64,000 bases of DNA from Archangium violaceum (GTDB lineage Bacteria; Myxococcota; Myxococcia; Myxococcales; Myxococcaceae), in assembly GCF_016887565.1 (NCBI RefSeq), contig NZ_CP069396.1:7546001-7610000 (forward strand). The letters are read 5' to 3'. The position numbers and the translations under genes are program-made. The notes under the pieces were generated by a model. The model worked only from the letters and a program-made list of their open reading frames with translations. It was not told the DNA's origin and ran no database searches. Positions 44,196-53,573 of this stretch are shown in pieces. Position 1 is the first letter of the stretch. Every line of letters begins with the position of its first letter.

Positions 44196-44213
44196 GCGGG
44201 GCTCCGGGGGAAC

Positions 44214-44230
44214 GGTGAGAAAAACTCACC
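44214..44230. promoter_or_regulatory. Likely LysR operator (T-N11-A palindrome)
   Basis: Perfect inverted repeat GGTGAG-AAAAA-CTCACC, containing the T-N11-A core of LysR boxes (T at 44216, A at 44228). It lies 18 nt upstream of the LysR start and 77 nt upstream of the MFS start, in the divergent spacer, the usual place for an autoregulatory site. Confidence 0.65.
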
Positions 44231-44307
44231 ACACCCGGGCACCTTAATCGATTGTCGGAACAGGTGCCGGAGCGCATCTTCGCCCGCGACTTCGAGGAGG
44301 AACTTCC

Positions 44308-45525
44308 ATGGCGGCGACGATGCGAGTGGCCCTGCCCCGAGACCTGTGGCGGGAGCAGGCCTGGCGGCGCTGGGTGCTGGCGGCGTTCTTCGCGCGACTG
44401 CCCGGGACGATGATGACGTTCGCGCTGTTGCTGGCGGGCCGCGAGGCCACCGGCTCCTTCACCTTCGGCGCGTGGATGGCGAGCGCCTGCTCCGTGGGAG
44501 CGGCCCTCGCGGCGCCGTGGCGAGGGCGGATGCTGGATCGCGAGCCGCTGCTCGTGGGCCTGCGGCGAGGGCTGCACTGGCAGGCGCTGCTCGCGGTGGG
44601 GCTCGGGGTGGCGGCCCTGCTGCACGCACCGGCGCCGGTGCTGCTGGCCGCGTCCCTGCTGCTGGGCGTGATGCCCTCCGGGGTGCAGGGAGGAGTGCGC
44701 GCCCTGCTGGCCTCGGTGGCTCCGGCCTCGCGGCTGGAGGCGGCCTTCGCGCTGGACGCGGTGCTCGTGGAGGTGCAGTGGGTGCTGGGGCCGTTGCTGG
44801 TGGGAGTGGCGACGGCCAGCGGCGCGCCCCTGCTCGCGCTGGGGATGATGGGGGCGAGCGCGCTCGTCGCGAGCGCACTGAGCCTGGGCCTGCCCGAGCG
44901 TGCGCCGGAACCCGCTCCGGTGGCGGTGCGCGAGGGAACGGGGGTGTGGCGCGCGCCCGGTGCGCTGGCGGTGTTCGGCATGGTGGCGGTGCTGGGCGTG
45001 AGCTGGGGCGCGCTGGAGGCGGGAATTCCTCCCCGGCTCGAGGAGATGGGAGCGGGCGCCGCGCTGTGGGGCATGCTGGCCGCGCTCCTGTCCGCCGCCA
45101 GCGCCGCGGGAGGACTCGGCTACACCCTGCTCCCCGGCGCGAAGGGACGCGAGGAGGGCACATGGCGCGCGAAGCTGCTGCTGGGAGCGTGGGGCCTGCT
45201 GCTGCTGCCGCTCGGGTGGATGGCCTCGGTGCACGGGCTGGCCGTGTGGCTCGTCGCGGCGGGCCTGTTCCTCGCGCCGGTGACGGGGACGTTGACCTTC
45301 CTCCTCCAGCGGGCGCTCCCGCCCGGGCGACGGGCCGAGGGCTTCTCCTTCTATAGCGCGTGCTGGTCGCTCGGCATCGCCGGGGGCAGCGCGCTGGCGG
45401 GAGTGCTGCTCGACGTCGGGGGCGCGCGCCCGGTGCTGGCCACGGCGGCCCTGCTCCCGCTCGGGGCCGTGCTCCTCGTGGCGGGCGTCGTCCTGAGCCG
45501 TTTCCGTCCCGTGACACGCGAATAG
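44308..45525 (+). CDS. MFS transporter under LysR control
   Basis: 405 residues with about twelve membrane segments and a short cytoplasmic middle loop (LPERAPEPAPVAVREGTG), typical of drug/sugar/amino-acid exporters of the DHA-like group. The first loop holds AAPWRGRMLDREP, resembling the MFS motif A (GxxxDRxGR). No substrate is indicated. The ATG at 44308 lies downstream of the LysR operator. It is followed after 83 nt by the epoxide-hydrolase-like gene on the same strand; cotranscription is possible but not shown. Confidence 0.88.
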   Translation: MAATMRVALPRDLWREQAWRRWVLAAFFARLPGTMMTFALLLAGREATGSFTFGAWMASACSVGAALAAPWRGRMLDREPLLVGLRRGLHWQALLAVGLGVAALLHAPAPVLLAASLLLGVMPSGVQGGVRALLASVAPASRLEAAFALDAVLVEVQWVLGPLLVGVATASGAPLLALGMMGASALVASALSLGLPERAPEPAPVAVREGTGVWRAPGALAVFGMVAVLGVSWGALEAGIPPRLEEMGAGAALWGMLAALLSAASAAGGLGYTLLPGAKGREEGTWRAKLLLGAWGLLLLPLGWMASVHGLAVWLVAAGLFLAPVTGTLTFLLQRALPPGRRAEGFSFYSACWSLGIAGGSALAGVLLDVGGARPVLATAALLPLGAVLLVAGVVLSRFRPVTRE

Positions 45526-45527
45526 GT

Positions 45528-45542
45528 GATTTCCCAGAAATC
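45528..45542. promoter_or_regulatory. Short palindrome between MFS and hydrolase genes
   Basis: GATTTC-CCA-GAAATC forms a 6-bp perfect inverted repeat 3 nt after the MFS stop and 66 nt before the hydrolase start. It could be a weak terminator or an operator for the hydrolase; there is no T-run and no independent support. Confidence 0.3.
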
Positions 45543-45608
45543 CTTTGCATCCGGGTTTCGGGCTGTGCATGACTTACCGCGTCACACCCAACCCCCGGGG
45601 GGGATTAC

Positions 45609-46538
45609 ATGGAAACGCTTCGCAAGGAAGAGACGCGGAAGCAAGCACGCGCGCGGCGCCACGAGCTGAAGGGACGGACCCTTCGCGCCAACGGGTTGAA
45701 GTTCTCCGCCATGGAGATGGGAGAGGGGCCGGAGGTCGTCTTCTGCCTCCACGGCTTCCCCGACCATGTGCGCTCCTTCCGTGAGCAGATGCCGGCGCTG
45801 GCCGAGGCTGGTTACCGGGTCATCGTCCCCACGCTCCGAGGCTACGAGCCCTCGGCGCAGCCGCGAGATGGCGACTACCACCTCGTGCGCCTGGCGGAGG
45901 ATCTGCTGGGGTGGATGGACGACCTGGGCGTGCGCAAGGCGCACCTGGTCGGGCACGACTGGGGAGCGGTGATCGGCTACATCGCCACGGCGATGACGCC
46001 GGAGCGCTTCCACTCGTTCTCCGCGCTGGCGGTGGCGCAGGTGAAGAACGCGCTCGCGATGTTCGTGCGCAGGCCCGAGCAGCTGCGCAACTCCTGGTAC
46101 TCGTTCTTCTTCCAGCTGCGAGGCGTGTCGGACGTGGCGGTGAAGTGGAACGACTTCGAGCTCATCGAGAAGCTCTGGCGCGACTGGTCCCCGGGCTGGA
46201 AGTGGCCCGAGGAGGAGATGGCGGCGCTCAAGAAGACCTTCCGGCAGCCGGGCGTCCTCCAGGCGGCGCTCGGTTACTACCGCGCCATCTACGCGCTGTG
46301 GTCGCCCACCAACTGGCGGACGCACAAGCTGATGCAGTCCACCGTGCGGGTGCCCACGCTCGCGCTCACCGGAGCGAAGGACGGCTGCATGGACACGCGC
46401 CTGTTCGACGACATGCGGAAGGAGGACTTCCCGGCGGGCCTGCGCATCGAGCGCCTCCAGGACGCGGGGCACTTCCTGCACCAGGAGAAGCCGGCCGAGA
46501 TCAACCGGCTCCTGGTGGAGTGGCTCGGTCAGCATTGA
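45609..46538 (+). CDS. Alpha/beta-hydrolase, epoxide-hydrolase-like
   Basis: 309 residues without a signal peptide. The oxyanion motif HGFP (48-51), the nucleophile elbow GHDWGA (115-120, Asp117), the lid region with Trp-rich segments (WSPGWKWPEEEM), the acid-bearing loop and the final His in DAGHFLHQE fit soluble epoxide hydrolases and fluoroacetate dehalogenases, which use an Asp nucleophile. The substrate is open. The ATG at 45609 follows a GGGGGG tract. The 3' end overlaps the convergent kinase gene by 38 nt. Confidence 0.88.
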   Translation: METLRKEETRKQARARRHELKGRTLRANGLKFSAMEMGEGPEVVFCLHGFPDHVRSFREQMPALAEAGYRVIVPTLRGYEPSAQPRDGDYHLVRLAEDLLGWMDDLGVRKAHLVGHDWGAVIGYIATAMTPERFHSFSALAVAQVKNALAMFVRRPEQLRNSWYSFFFQLRGVSDVAVKWNDFELIEKLWRDWSPGWKWPEEEMAALKKTFRQPGVLQAALGYYRAIYALWSPTNWRTHKLMQSTVRVPTLALTGAKDGCMDTRLFDDMRKEDFPAGLRIERLQDAGHFLHQEKPAEINRLLVEWLGQH

Positions 46539-49500
46539 GGGAGAACAGAGCCCGCGCCTCCTGGAGATCCACCGAGTCCTCGCCCTCGAATGGGGCGAGG
46601 ATCCGCTCCAGGAGCCTCCGGGACACCTCCGTCCGTCCCGTGTCCCGCAGCAGGCGGCACAGGCTCACCGTCGCGCGCAGCTCGTAGATGAGGGCCCCCT
46701 GCTCACGAGCGACGGCGATGGCACGGAGGAGCTCGTACCGCGCCTCGCGCTCCCGCCCGCTGGCACGCAACAACTCCCCCAGCACGCGGCGCAGCTCGAC
46801 CTCGAAACCGTGCTCTCCCGTCGTCCACATCAGGACCAGCGCCTCGCGGACCACCGCCAGGCCCTCGCGGTACCGCCCCAGCGTCAGATGCACCTTGGCG
46901 AGCATCTCGAGGCAATAGGTCCGCCCGCCCCGGACTCCCTGCGTCTGCCACCGCGCGAGCTCCTGCCTCAGGAGTTCCAGTCCCCGCTGGCCTTGTCCCA
47001 GCTCGGCCAGGGCCCAGCCCTGGAGGCACCTCGCCCACGGGGGCCAGAACGACTGACGTCGCTCGCTGGAGATGGCGAGGATCTCCTCCGTCCACCTCGA
47101 GACTTCCGCGGCTTCCCGGCGGATCTGACAGGCCATGGCCTCATAGGTCAGCGTCAAGACCAGCAGCATGGGAGAGCCGGTGCGCCGGGCCAATGCCAGC
47201 GATTCCCGCTCGAGCTCCCGCGCCCGCGCCAGCCGGCCCGACACCGAATGGGTGCACGAGGCAAGGACGAAGGTCTCCGACAGGAACGTCTCCTTCCTGG
47301 GTGGCCCGGAGGTGGGGCGTGTGAGAGCCATCGCGCGCTCGCTGTACTCCAGCGCGGCTCGTGCGTGTCCCCAGTAGGTACAATCGATGGCCATCATCCA
47401 GTAGCCCGCCACCGACAGCTCCGGTCTCCGCTGCCGCTCTCCCTGGCGCACCAACAGGCCCGCCAGCTCGTGGCACATCGAGAGCTCCGCTCGTGCCTCG
47501 TGATAGGAGAAGAGACTCCAACTGGCCACCGGCACGGAGAGCGGAAGCTTGTCCATGCGGCGTAGCAGCGCCCAGGCCCGGGCATGCGTCCGCGCCACCT
47601 CGGGCGAGTCGAAGCCCCACAACAGGGACTGGCAGAAGCCCAGGGTGGCCAACACCTGGAACTCCTCGGCGGGCGCCCAGCGCAACGCGGGCTCCCCACG
47701 CGGAGGCTCCAGCGCCCGGGTGAGATGCGCTACCGCCTCCGGGATGGCCATGCGCAGCGTGGCGAGCATTCCAGCCCCGCGCCAGAAGAGGACGGCCAGC
47801 GCCTCCTCCCCTCCCTCCGAATAGTGGTGTGCGAGCAACTCGGGCCTGGTCTCCACCACGCCGGGGACCTTCACCTCCAGCACCCGCGCGATGCGCCGGT
47901 GGTGCAGCCTCCGCTCGCTCCGAGGCAGGGATTGGTACGCCGCCTCCTGGAAGAGCGCGTGCCGGAACTGGTAGCCGGGCTCGCCCCTCTCATCCACCTT
48001 CTCCTGGAGCAATCCCGCCTCCACCAGGTTCGCGAGATCACGCCGCAGGCCCGTGTCCTCCCGGCCCGTCACGGCCGAGAGCAGGGCCAGGGAGAAGTCC
48101 CGTCCCACCACCGCTCCCACCTGGGCCAGGGCCTTCTGACGCGAGGGCAGCAGATCCAACCGGGCCAGCAGCAGCTCGTTCAGGGTCACCGGGATGGACG
48201 CCACCGCCCCACCCTCCAGCACCCTGCGCGTCATCTCCTCGATGAACAGCGGGATGCCGTCCGTCCTCTCCACCAGCGCCCGGACCGTCTCCTCCGGCAG
48301 GGGCGCACCGCGAGCCACCTGCTTCACCAGGGACTCCGCGAGTCCAGCCGGCAGGCGCACCAACGTGAGCGGGTGGAGCCAGGGCCGCGAGGGCCAGGAG
48401 GGTTGGAACTCGGGGCGGGCAGTGAGGACGACGAGAACGCGCGCACTCTCGATGCGCTCGAGCAGGAGTCCGAGCAGCTCGAGCCAGGAGGAGTCGGCCC
48501 AGTGCAGATCCTCGATGGCGAGGAGCACGGGCCGCTGCCGCGCATCGTGCAGGATCAGCTCCACCAGGGCTTCGTACGTCAGCTCCTGCCGCCGCTCGGG
48601 CGTGAGCCGGGACGCCGGGGCGCCCTCGGGCAGGGGCAGTGAGAGGAGCAGGCCCAGCAGCTGCGCGGACTCCCGGGGGAGCTCCATGGCTTCCAGCCGT
48701 GACTCCAGCTCCCGCCTGTACCGCTCGGGCGAGTCCTCCGGGGAGAACGGGAGGAGACCCTGGAGCACCTCGGCCATCGGAAGGAGGGCGCTGGCGCCGA
48801 ACCGGAAGCCGCACTGGAAGCGCGGCCGGGTGGCCCTCTCCGGAGGCACACGCTCGCGCAGTTCCTGGAGGAGCCGGGACTTGCCGATGCCCGCCTCACC
48901 CTGGAGCAGGACGAACGCACCCCGCCCGTTCCGGGCCCGCTCCCAGAGCTCCAGCAGCCACCGCAGCTCCCCCTCCCGCCCCACCAGGGGCGTGAGACCA
49001 CCGGCCATGAGCATCCTGTCGAAACGGACCTGGCCCTCCCACTCGCGCAGCACGCGATGCACTTCCATGCGGACCGGCCCCGCGAGCCCCGGCAGCTCCC
49101 GGAAGCCGAGTGCCTCCGTCTCGAAGGCGCCGCGCACCTGCGTCCAGGTCGTCCCGGTGGCGAGCACCTCACCGGGCCCGGCCTGGCTCGCGAGCCGGGA
49201 CACCACCCGCGAGGCCTCTCCCTGGAGGGCTCGTGCGTCCAGTGCCATCCAGTCCGTATGGAGGCCCACCCTCGCGCCCGGCCCGGTGAGGGGCAGGTGC
49301 GGCAACCTCCGGCGGAGCAGCTCCGGCATGTCCCGAACCAGCCGCAGGGCAGCGCGAACCGCGCGCTCCGCGTCATCCTCCCGTACCTGGAGCTGGCCGA
49401 AGCAGGCGATCACCTCTCCGCCCATGGACTGGGTGACGGTGCCACCGTGCCGCTGGATGACGTCCGCGCACTCCCGCTGGAAGGCCGTCTCCAGTTCCTC

Positions 49501-50565
49501 CACGTCCTCCGCGCCGAGCCGCTCCGAGAGTCCGGAGAGGTCCGGCAGCAGACAGGAGAGCAGCACCAGCAACCGGCGCTGCTGGGGCACGGGCCGCGGA
49601 GACCCGGCTCCGGGCCCGGCGAGGCGCGCACGCAGCTCGAGGATCACCTCCCGCAGTTCCCGGGCCGTGGGAAGGCGCCGGGCCGGATCCTTGGCCAGCA
49701 GGGTCACCACGAGCGACTCCACCTCCCGAGGCACTTCTGGCTGGCGCGCGCGCACCGAAGGCATGGGCTCGCTGGAAGTCACCCGCTCACGCAACTCCAT
49801 CCACATGGCGTCCGGAAAGGGCAGCTCGCCGGTGAGCATCTCGTACAGCACCACCCCCGCCGCCCAGAGGTCGGTCCGCGAGTCCTGCGCCTCTCCCCTC
49901 CACTGTTCCGGCGCCATGTAGCCCGGCGTCCCGGCCCTGGGCAGGTGTGGCGAGTCCGTGCCACTGCCCGCCATCAGGTGCGACAGGCCGAAGTCCAGCA
50001 GCTTCACCCCGCCCTGCCGGGTGAGGAAGACATTGCCGGGCTTGAGGTCCCGGTGGACGATGCCGCGCTCGTGGGCGTGCGCCAGACCCGCGGCGATGCC
50101 GTCCATGATTTCCAGCGCGCGCGGCACCTCCAGCCGTCGTTCCCGCTTCAGCACCACCGAGAGAGGCGCTCCCTCCAGACACTCCATCACCAGGAAGGGA
50201 ACAGGGGGCTCTCCGCGCGTGGCACTCCACTCGGACACGTCGAAGATGCGGACGATGTTCTCGTGGTCCAGCCGGGCAATGGCCCGCGCCTCTCGCAGCG
50301 CCGCTTCGTCGAAGCCCGTGCGAACCAGGAGGAACTTGAGCGCCACCTCGCGCTGCAGCATCTCGTCCTGGGCGCGGAAGACCTGACCCATTCCCCCGCC
50401 TCCCAACCACTCCAGGACATGGTATCGGCGACCCGTCGGGCCTCCGAGCCATCCCCCGGGCACCGGGAGCCGAGGCATTGGCTCGAGCCGCAACTCGCGC
50501 AGGAAGGAGTCCTCGAAGTCCGAGGAGACCTCTCGCTCGCCCTCCTGCGTGCTGTCCCTGTTCAT
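46501..50565 (-). CDS. Ser/Thr kinase-degenerate cyclase-AAA ATPase multidomain protein
   Basis: 1354-residue signalling protein. Eukaryotic-type kinase at about 48-315: glycine loop GGGGMGQVF, Lys77, HRDLKPGN at 171-178, DFG at 191-193, GTPGYMAPE. A class III cyclase-like domain (about 330-505) follows, but its first metal residue is Cys338 (LLSCLL) where Asp is expected and its second is Gly383 (MGGEV) where Asp is expected, so it is probably inactive. Then an STAND/AAA-like ATPase with P-loop GEAGIGKSR near 555, and about 500 residues of helical TPR-like repeats. Kinase-cyclase fusions of this plan are known beside TOMM peptide genes in other bacteria, but none is visible here. ATG at 50565 preferred; a reading from 50589 adds 8 residues. 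Confidence 0.88.
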   Translation of the reverse strand: MNRDSTQEGEREVSSDFEDSFLRELRLEPMPRLPVPGGWLGGPTGRRYHVLEWLGGGGMGQVFRAQDEMLQREVALKFLLVRTGFDEAALREARAIARLDHENIVRIFDVSEWSATRGEPPVPFLVMECLEGAPLSVVLKRERRLEVPRALEIMDGIAAGLAHAHERGIVHRDLKPGNVFLTRQGGVKLLDFGLSHLMAGSGTDSPHLPRAGTPGYMAPEQWRGEAQDSRTDLWAAGVVLYEMLTGELPFPDAMWMELRERVTSSEPMPSVRARQPEVPREVESLVVTLLAKDPARRLPTARELREVILELRARLAGPGAGSPRPVPQQRRLLVLLSCLLPDLSGLSERLGAEDVEELETAFQRECADVIQRHGGTVTQSMGGEVIACFGQLQVREDDAERAVRAALRLVRDMPELLRRRLPHLPLTGPGARVGLHTDWMALDARALQGEASRVVSRLASQAGPGEVLATGTTWTQVRGAFETEALGFRELPGLAGPVRMEVHRVLREWEGQVRFDRMLMAGGLTPLVGREGELRWLLELWERARNGRGAFVLLQGEAGIGKSRLLQELRERVPPERATRPRFQCGFRFGASALLPMAEVLQGLLPFSPEDSPERYRRELESRLEAMELPRESAQLLGLLLSLPLPEGAPASRLTPERRQELTYEALVELILHDARQRPVLLAIEDLHWADSSWLELLGLLLERIESARVLVVLTARPEFQPSWPSRPWLHPLTLVRLPAGLAESLVKQVARGAPLPEETVRALVERTDGIPLFIEEMTRRVLEGGAVASIPVTLNELLLARLDLLPSRQKALAQVGAVVGRDFSLALLSAVTGREDTGLRRDLANLVEAGLLQEKVDERGEPGYQFRHALFQEAAYQSLPRSERRLHHRRIARVLEVKVPGVVETRPELLAHHYSEGGEEALAVLFWRGAGMLATLRMAIPEAVAHLTRALEPPRGEPALRWAPAEEFQVLATLGFCQSLLWGFDSPEVARTHARAWALLRRMDKLPLSVPVASWSLFSYHEARAELSMCHELAGLLVRQGERQRRPELSVAGYWMMAIDCTYWGHARAALEYSERAMALTRPTSGPPRKETFLSETFVLASCTHSVSGRLARARELERESLALARRTGSPMLLVLTLTYEAMACQIRREAAEVSRWTEEILAISSERRQSFWPPWARCLQGWALAELGQGQRGLELLRQELARWQTQGVRGGRTYCLEMLAKVHLTLGRYREGLAVVREALVLMWTTGEHGFEVELRRVLGELLRASGREREARYELLRAIAVAREQGALIYELRATVSLCRLLRDTGRTEVSRRLLERILAPFEGEDSVDLQEARALFSLNADRATPPGAG

Positions 50566-50644
50566 CCCGCATCCCCGAGGCACGGCCACTGGGACTCACC
50601 CAGTGGCCGTCCTCCAGAATGTAGGGCTCCGGAAGAACCGGGGC

Positions 50645-53449
50645 TCATCCCACCGTCGCGCGCCGAGGCACGCGCGAAGGGAGCTGTCTGCCGGCTCCCC
50701 GCTCCCGACGCGAGCGCTGTGCACGCCGCGAGCGCCACCACTTCTCCACGCTGATGACGGGCAGGACCACGGCCCCCACCAGGGCGCACAGCCCCAGCGC
50801 CTCGAGTGTCAGCGGCGCGGTGCCGAACACACGCTGCATGAAGGGCAGGAAGATGAACCCGAGCTGCAGCAGCGCCAGCAACCCGATGCCGAGGTAGACG
50901 AAGGGGTTGCTGAAGACGCCGATGCGGAAGAACGAGTCGCGCAGGGAGCGGCAGTTCAGCAGGTAGAACATCTGGAACATGATGACGGTGGTGACGGCCA
51001 TGGTCTGCGCCTCGCGCAGGGCCATGTCATGGCCCAGGCGAGCAACCTCGGTGTTGTACTCCCAGAGGAAGAGCCCGGTGGCGCCAGCGCACATCAGCAC
51101 CGCGACCAGCACCGTGCGCATCAGCACGAAGCGGCTGAGCACGGGGGAGTCCGGCCGGCGCGGGGGACGCTTCATCACATCCGGTTCCCGGGCCTCGAAG
51201 GCCAACGGCAGTGCGAGCGCCACCGTGGCCACCAGGTTGATCCACAGCAACTGGCTGGGGAGCATGGCCAGCAGGGCCTCGCGCTCACCGTTGATGTGCA
51301 GGATGGGGAAGAAGGCCACGCCGACGATGAGGATGAGGGCCAGACCCAGGTTGGTGGGCAGCACGAAGGCGAGCGACTTGATGAGGTTGTCGTAGACGCG
51401 CCTGCCCTCCTCCACCGCGGCGGCGATGGAGGCGAAGTTGTCGTCGGTGAGGATGATGTCCGCGGCCTCCTTGGACACGGCGGTGCCGGTGATGCCCATG
51501 GCCACGCCGATGTTGGCCTGCTTGAGCGCGGGCGCGTCGTTGACGCCATCCCCCGTCATGGCCACCACGTGGCCCTCCGTCTGGAGGGCACGCACCAGGC
51601 GCAGCTTGTGCTCGGGCGCCACGCGGGCGAACACATTGGAGGACGTGGCCGACCCGCGCAGCCGCGCCTCGTCCATCTCCGCCAGCTCCGCCCCCGTCAC
51701 CGCCCGGCCCCCCTCGAGGATGCCGAGCTGCGCGCCGATGGCCTCCGCCGTCTTCGCATGATCGCCGGTGATCATCTTCACGGTGATGCCCGCGGCGTGG
51801 CAGGCCTTCACCGCCTGGATGGCCTCCTCGCGCGGCGGATCGATCATTCCCTGGAGCCCCAGGAGCCGGAAGCCGCCGGCCGCGTCCTCGAGCCGCACGC
51901 CCTGCTGCGAGCCTGGAACGGACTTGCTCGCCACGGCCAGCACGCGCATGCCCCGCGAGGCCAGGCGCTCCACCTCCGCGAGTACCGTCCTGGCATCGAG
52001 CCCCTCGTGCGAGTCGCAGCGGCGCAGCACCACCTCGGGCGCGCCCTTGAGGAAGAGGGAGCGGGCGCCCCGCTCATCCTCGTTGAGGGTGGCCATGAAC
52101 TGGTTCTCGGACTCGAAGGGGATGGCATCCACGCGGGAGCGGCGGGAGCGCAGCTCCTCCACGCGCAGCCCGGCCTTCTCCGCGGCGACGAGGAGAGCTC
52201 CCTCGGTGGGGTCTCCCGTCAGCTCCCAGGTACCATCCTTGGAACGGACCGAGGCGTCATTGCAGAGCGCGCCGGCCACGAGCAGCTCGCGGGCATCCTC
52301 GGGCAGGGAGGCCAGGGGCTGGTCACCGCGGCGCACCTCGCCCTGGGGCGAGTAGCCCACGCCCGAGAGGGAATAGAAGCCGGCGGGCGTCCACAGGGCC
52401 TGTACGGTCATCTCGTTGCGGGTGAGCGTGCCCGTCTTGTCGGAGCAGATGACGGTGGTGCTGCCCAGCGTCTCCACGGCGGGCAGCTTGCGGATGATGG
52501 CGCGGCGCGCGGCCATGTACTGCACGCCGATGGCCAGGGCGATGGTGACGATGGCGGGCAGGCCCTCGGGGATGGCGGCCACCGCCAGCGTGAGGGCGGC
52601 CAGGAGCGACTCGGCCACCGCGTAGCCGCGCAGCAGGCCCACGCCCAGCAGCACGGCGGAGATGATCAGGATGGCGATCGTCAGGTAGCGCCCGATGGAG
52701 GCCAGGGCCTTCGTCAAGGGCGTCTGCAGGTCCACCGCCTCGCGCAGCAACTGGGAGATGCGGCCGAGCTCGGTGGCGCTACCGGTGGCAACCACCACCG
52801 CCGTGCCCGTGCCATAGGTGACGTGCGTGCCACCGAACGCCATGCTCGTCCGGTCGCCGATGCCCGCGCTCGTGTCGACGGGCGCCACCTTCTTCTCCGA
52901 GGGGACGGACTCGCCCGTGAGTGCCGCCTCCTCCACCTGGAGGTTGCGCTCGGCGAGGAGCCGCACGTCCGCGGGCACCTTGTCACCCGAGGCGAGCACC
53001 ACCACGTCCCCCGGGACGAGCTGCGCGGCGGGCACCGTCACCTTCTGGCCCTCGCGCAGGACGGTGGCGTTCTCCGGCACCATCTGCGTGAGCGCCTCGA
53101 TGGCCTTGCCCGCGCGGAACTCCTGCACGAAGCCGATGAGGGTGTTGAGCACCACCACCGCGAGGACGATGATGCCGTCCGTCACCTTGCCCAGGGCGAT
53201 GGCCAGTCCCGCCGACGCGAGCAGCACCCAGATGAGGGGGTTGTTCACCTGGCGCCAGAGCAGCTTCAGGGGGCTCTCCCCGGAGACTCGTTGCAACACA
53301 TTGGGGCCATGGCGTTCGAGCCGGGCGCGGGCCTCGTGCTCGGAGAGGCCGTCGGGGGTGCCTTGAATGGCTTTCAGCACCGCGTCGGGGGGTAACGCGT
53401 GCCAGGGCTGCTGGGACGAAGTCACCGCGGGGGGGTCGTGTGAGTCCAT
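50645..53449 (-). CDS. P2-type cation-transporting P-type ATPase
   Basis: 934 residues. Visible motifs: TGES (178-181), the M4 ion-site PEGLP (294-298), the phosphorylated DKTGTLT (Asp337), KGAPE, and TGDGVNDAPAL. An N-terminal cation-ATPase domain (about 20-90) precedes M1. The M4 PEGLP motif is that of Ca2+ and related P2 pumps, but M6 reads LWINLVATVALALPLAFE, where Ca2+ pumps have NLVTDxxPA; the usual Thr-Asp pair is replaced by Ala-Thr. The transported ion is therefore uncertain and calcium should not be assumed. The ATG at 53449 has AGGAG 6 nt upstream. Confidence 0.93.
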   Translation of the reverse strand: MDSHDPPAVTSSQQPWHALPPDAVLKAIQGTPDGLSEHEARARLERHGPNVLQRVSGESPLKLLWRQVNNPLIWVLLASAGLAIALGKVTDGIIVLAVVVLNTLIGFVQEFRAGKAIEALTQMVPENATVLREGQKVTVPAAQLVPGDVVVLASGDKVPADVRLLAERNLQVEEAALTGESVPSEKKVAPVDTSAGIGDRTSMAFGGTHVTYGTGTAVVVATGSATELGRISQLLREAVDLQTPLTKALASIGRYLTIAILIISAVLLGVGLLRGYAVAESLLAALTLAVAAIPEGLPAIVTIALAIGVQYMAARRAIIRKLPAVETLGSTTVICSDKTGTLTRNEMTVQALWTPAGFYSLSGVGYSPQGEVRRGDQPLASLPEDARELLVAGALCNDASVRSKDGTWELTGDPTEGALLVAAEKAGLRVEELRSRRSRVDAIPFESENQFMATLNEDERGARSLFLKGAPEVVLRRCDSHEGLDARTVLAEVERLASRGMRVLAVASKSVPGSQQGVRLEDAAGGFRLLGLQGMIDPPREEAIQAVKACHAAGITVKMITGDHAKTAEAIGAQLGILEGGRAVTGAELAEMDEARLRGSATSSNVFARVAPEHKLRLVRALQTEGHVVAMTGDGVNDAPALKQANIGVAMGITGTAVSKEAADIILTDDNFASIAAAVEEGRRVYDNLIKSLAFVLPTNLGLALILIVGVAFFPILHINGEREALLAMLPSQLLWINLVATVALALPLAFEAREPDVMKRPPRRPDSPVLSRFVLMRTVLVAVLMCAGATGLFLWEYNTEVARLGHDMALREAQTMAVTTVIMFQMFYLLNCRSLRDSFFRIGVFSNPFVYLGIGLLALLQLGFIFLPFMQRVFGTAPLTLEALGLCALVGAVVLPVISVEKWWRSRRAQRSRRERGAGRQLPSRVPRRATVG

Positions 53450-53573
53450 GTCACGCTCCTCGCGGATCAATGTGGGGAGCCCGACAACCCTCGGCCAAAA
53501 GAAAATCTGGCCGCTCCCACTTCGAGAAAGACGAAGTGGGAGCTTCAAGCGGAGGAGCGAGGAACCGCCCGGC

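Noticed and set aside
45528-45542. Palindrome after the MFS gene as a strong terminator
   Set aside because: Only a 6-bp stem, no T-run; kept only as a low-confidence regulatory feature.
46501-50565. TOMM system locus
   Set aside because: The kinase/cyclase plan is similar, but no cyclodehydratase, dehydrogenase or precursor peptide gene is visible.
50549-53395. Plus-strand open frame of about 950 codons opposite the P-type ATPase
   Set aside because: Antisense shadow; the minus-strand reading has all P-type ATPase motifs.
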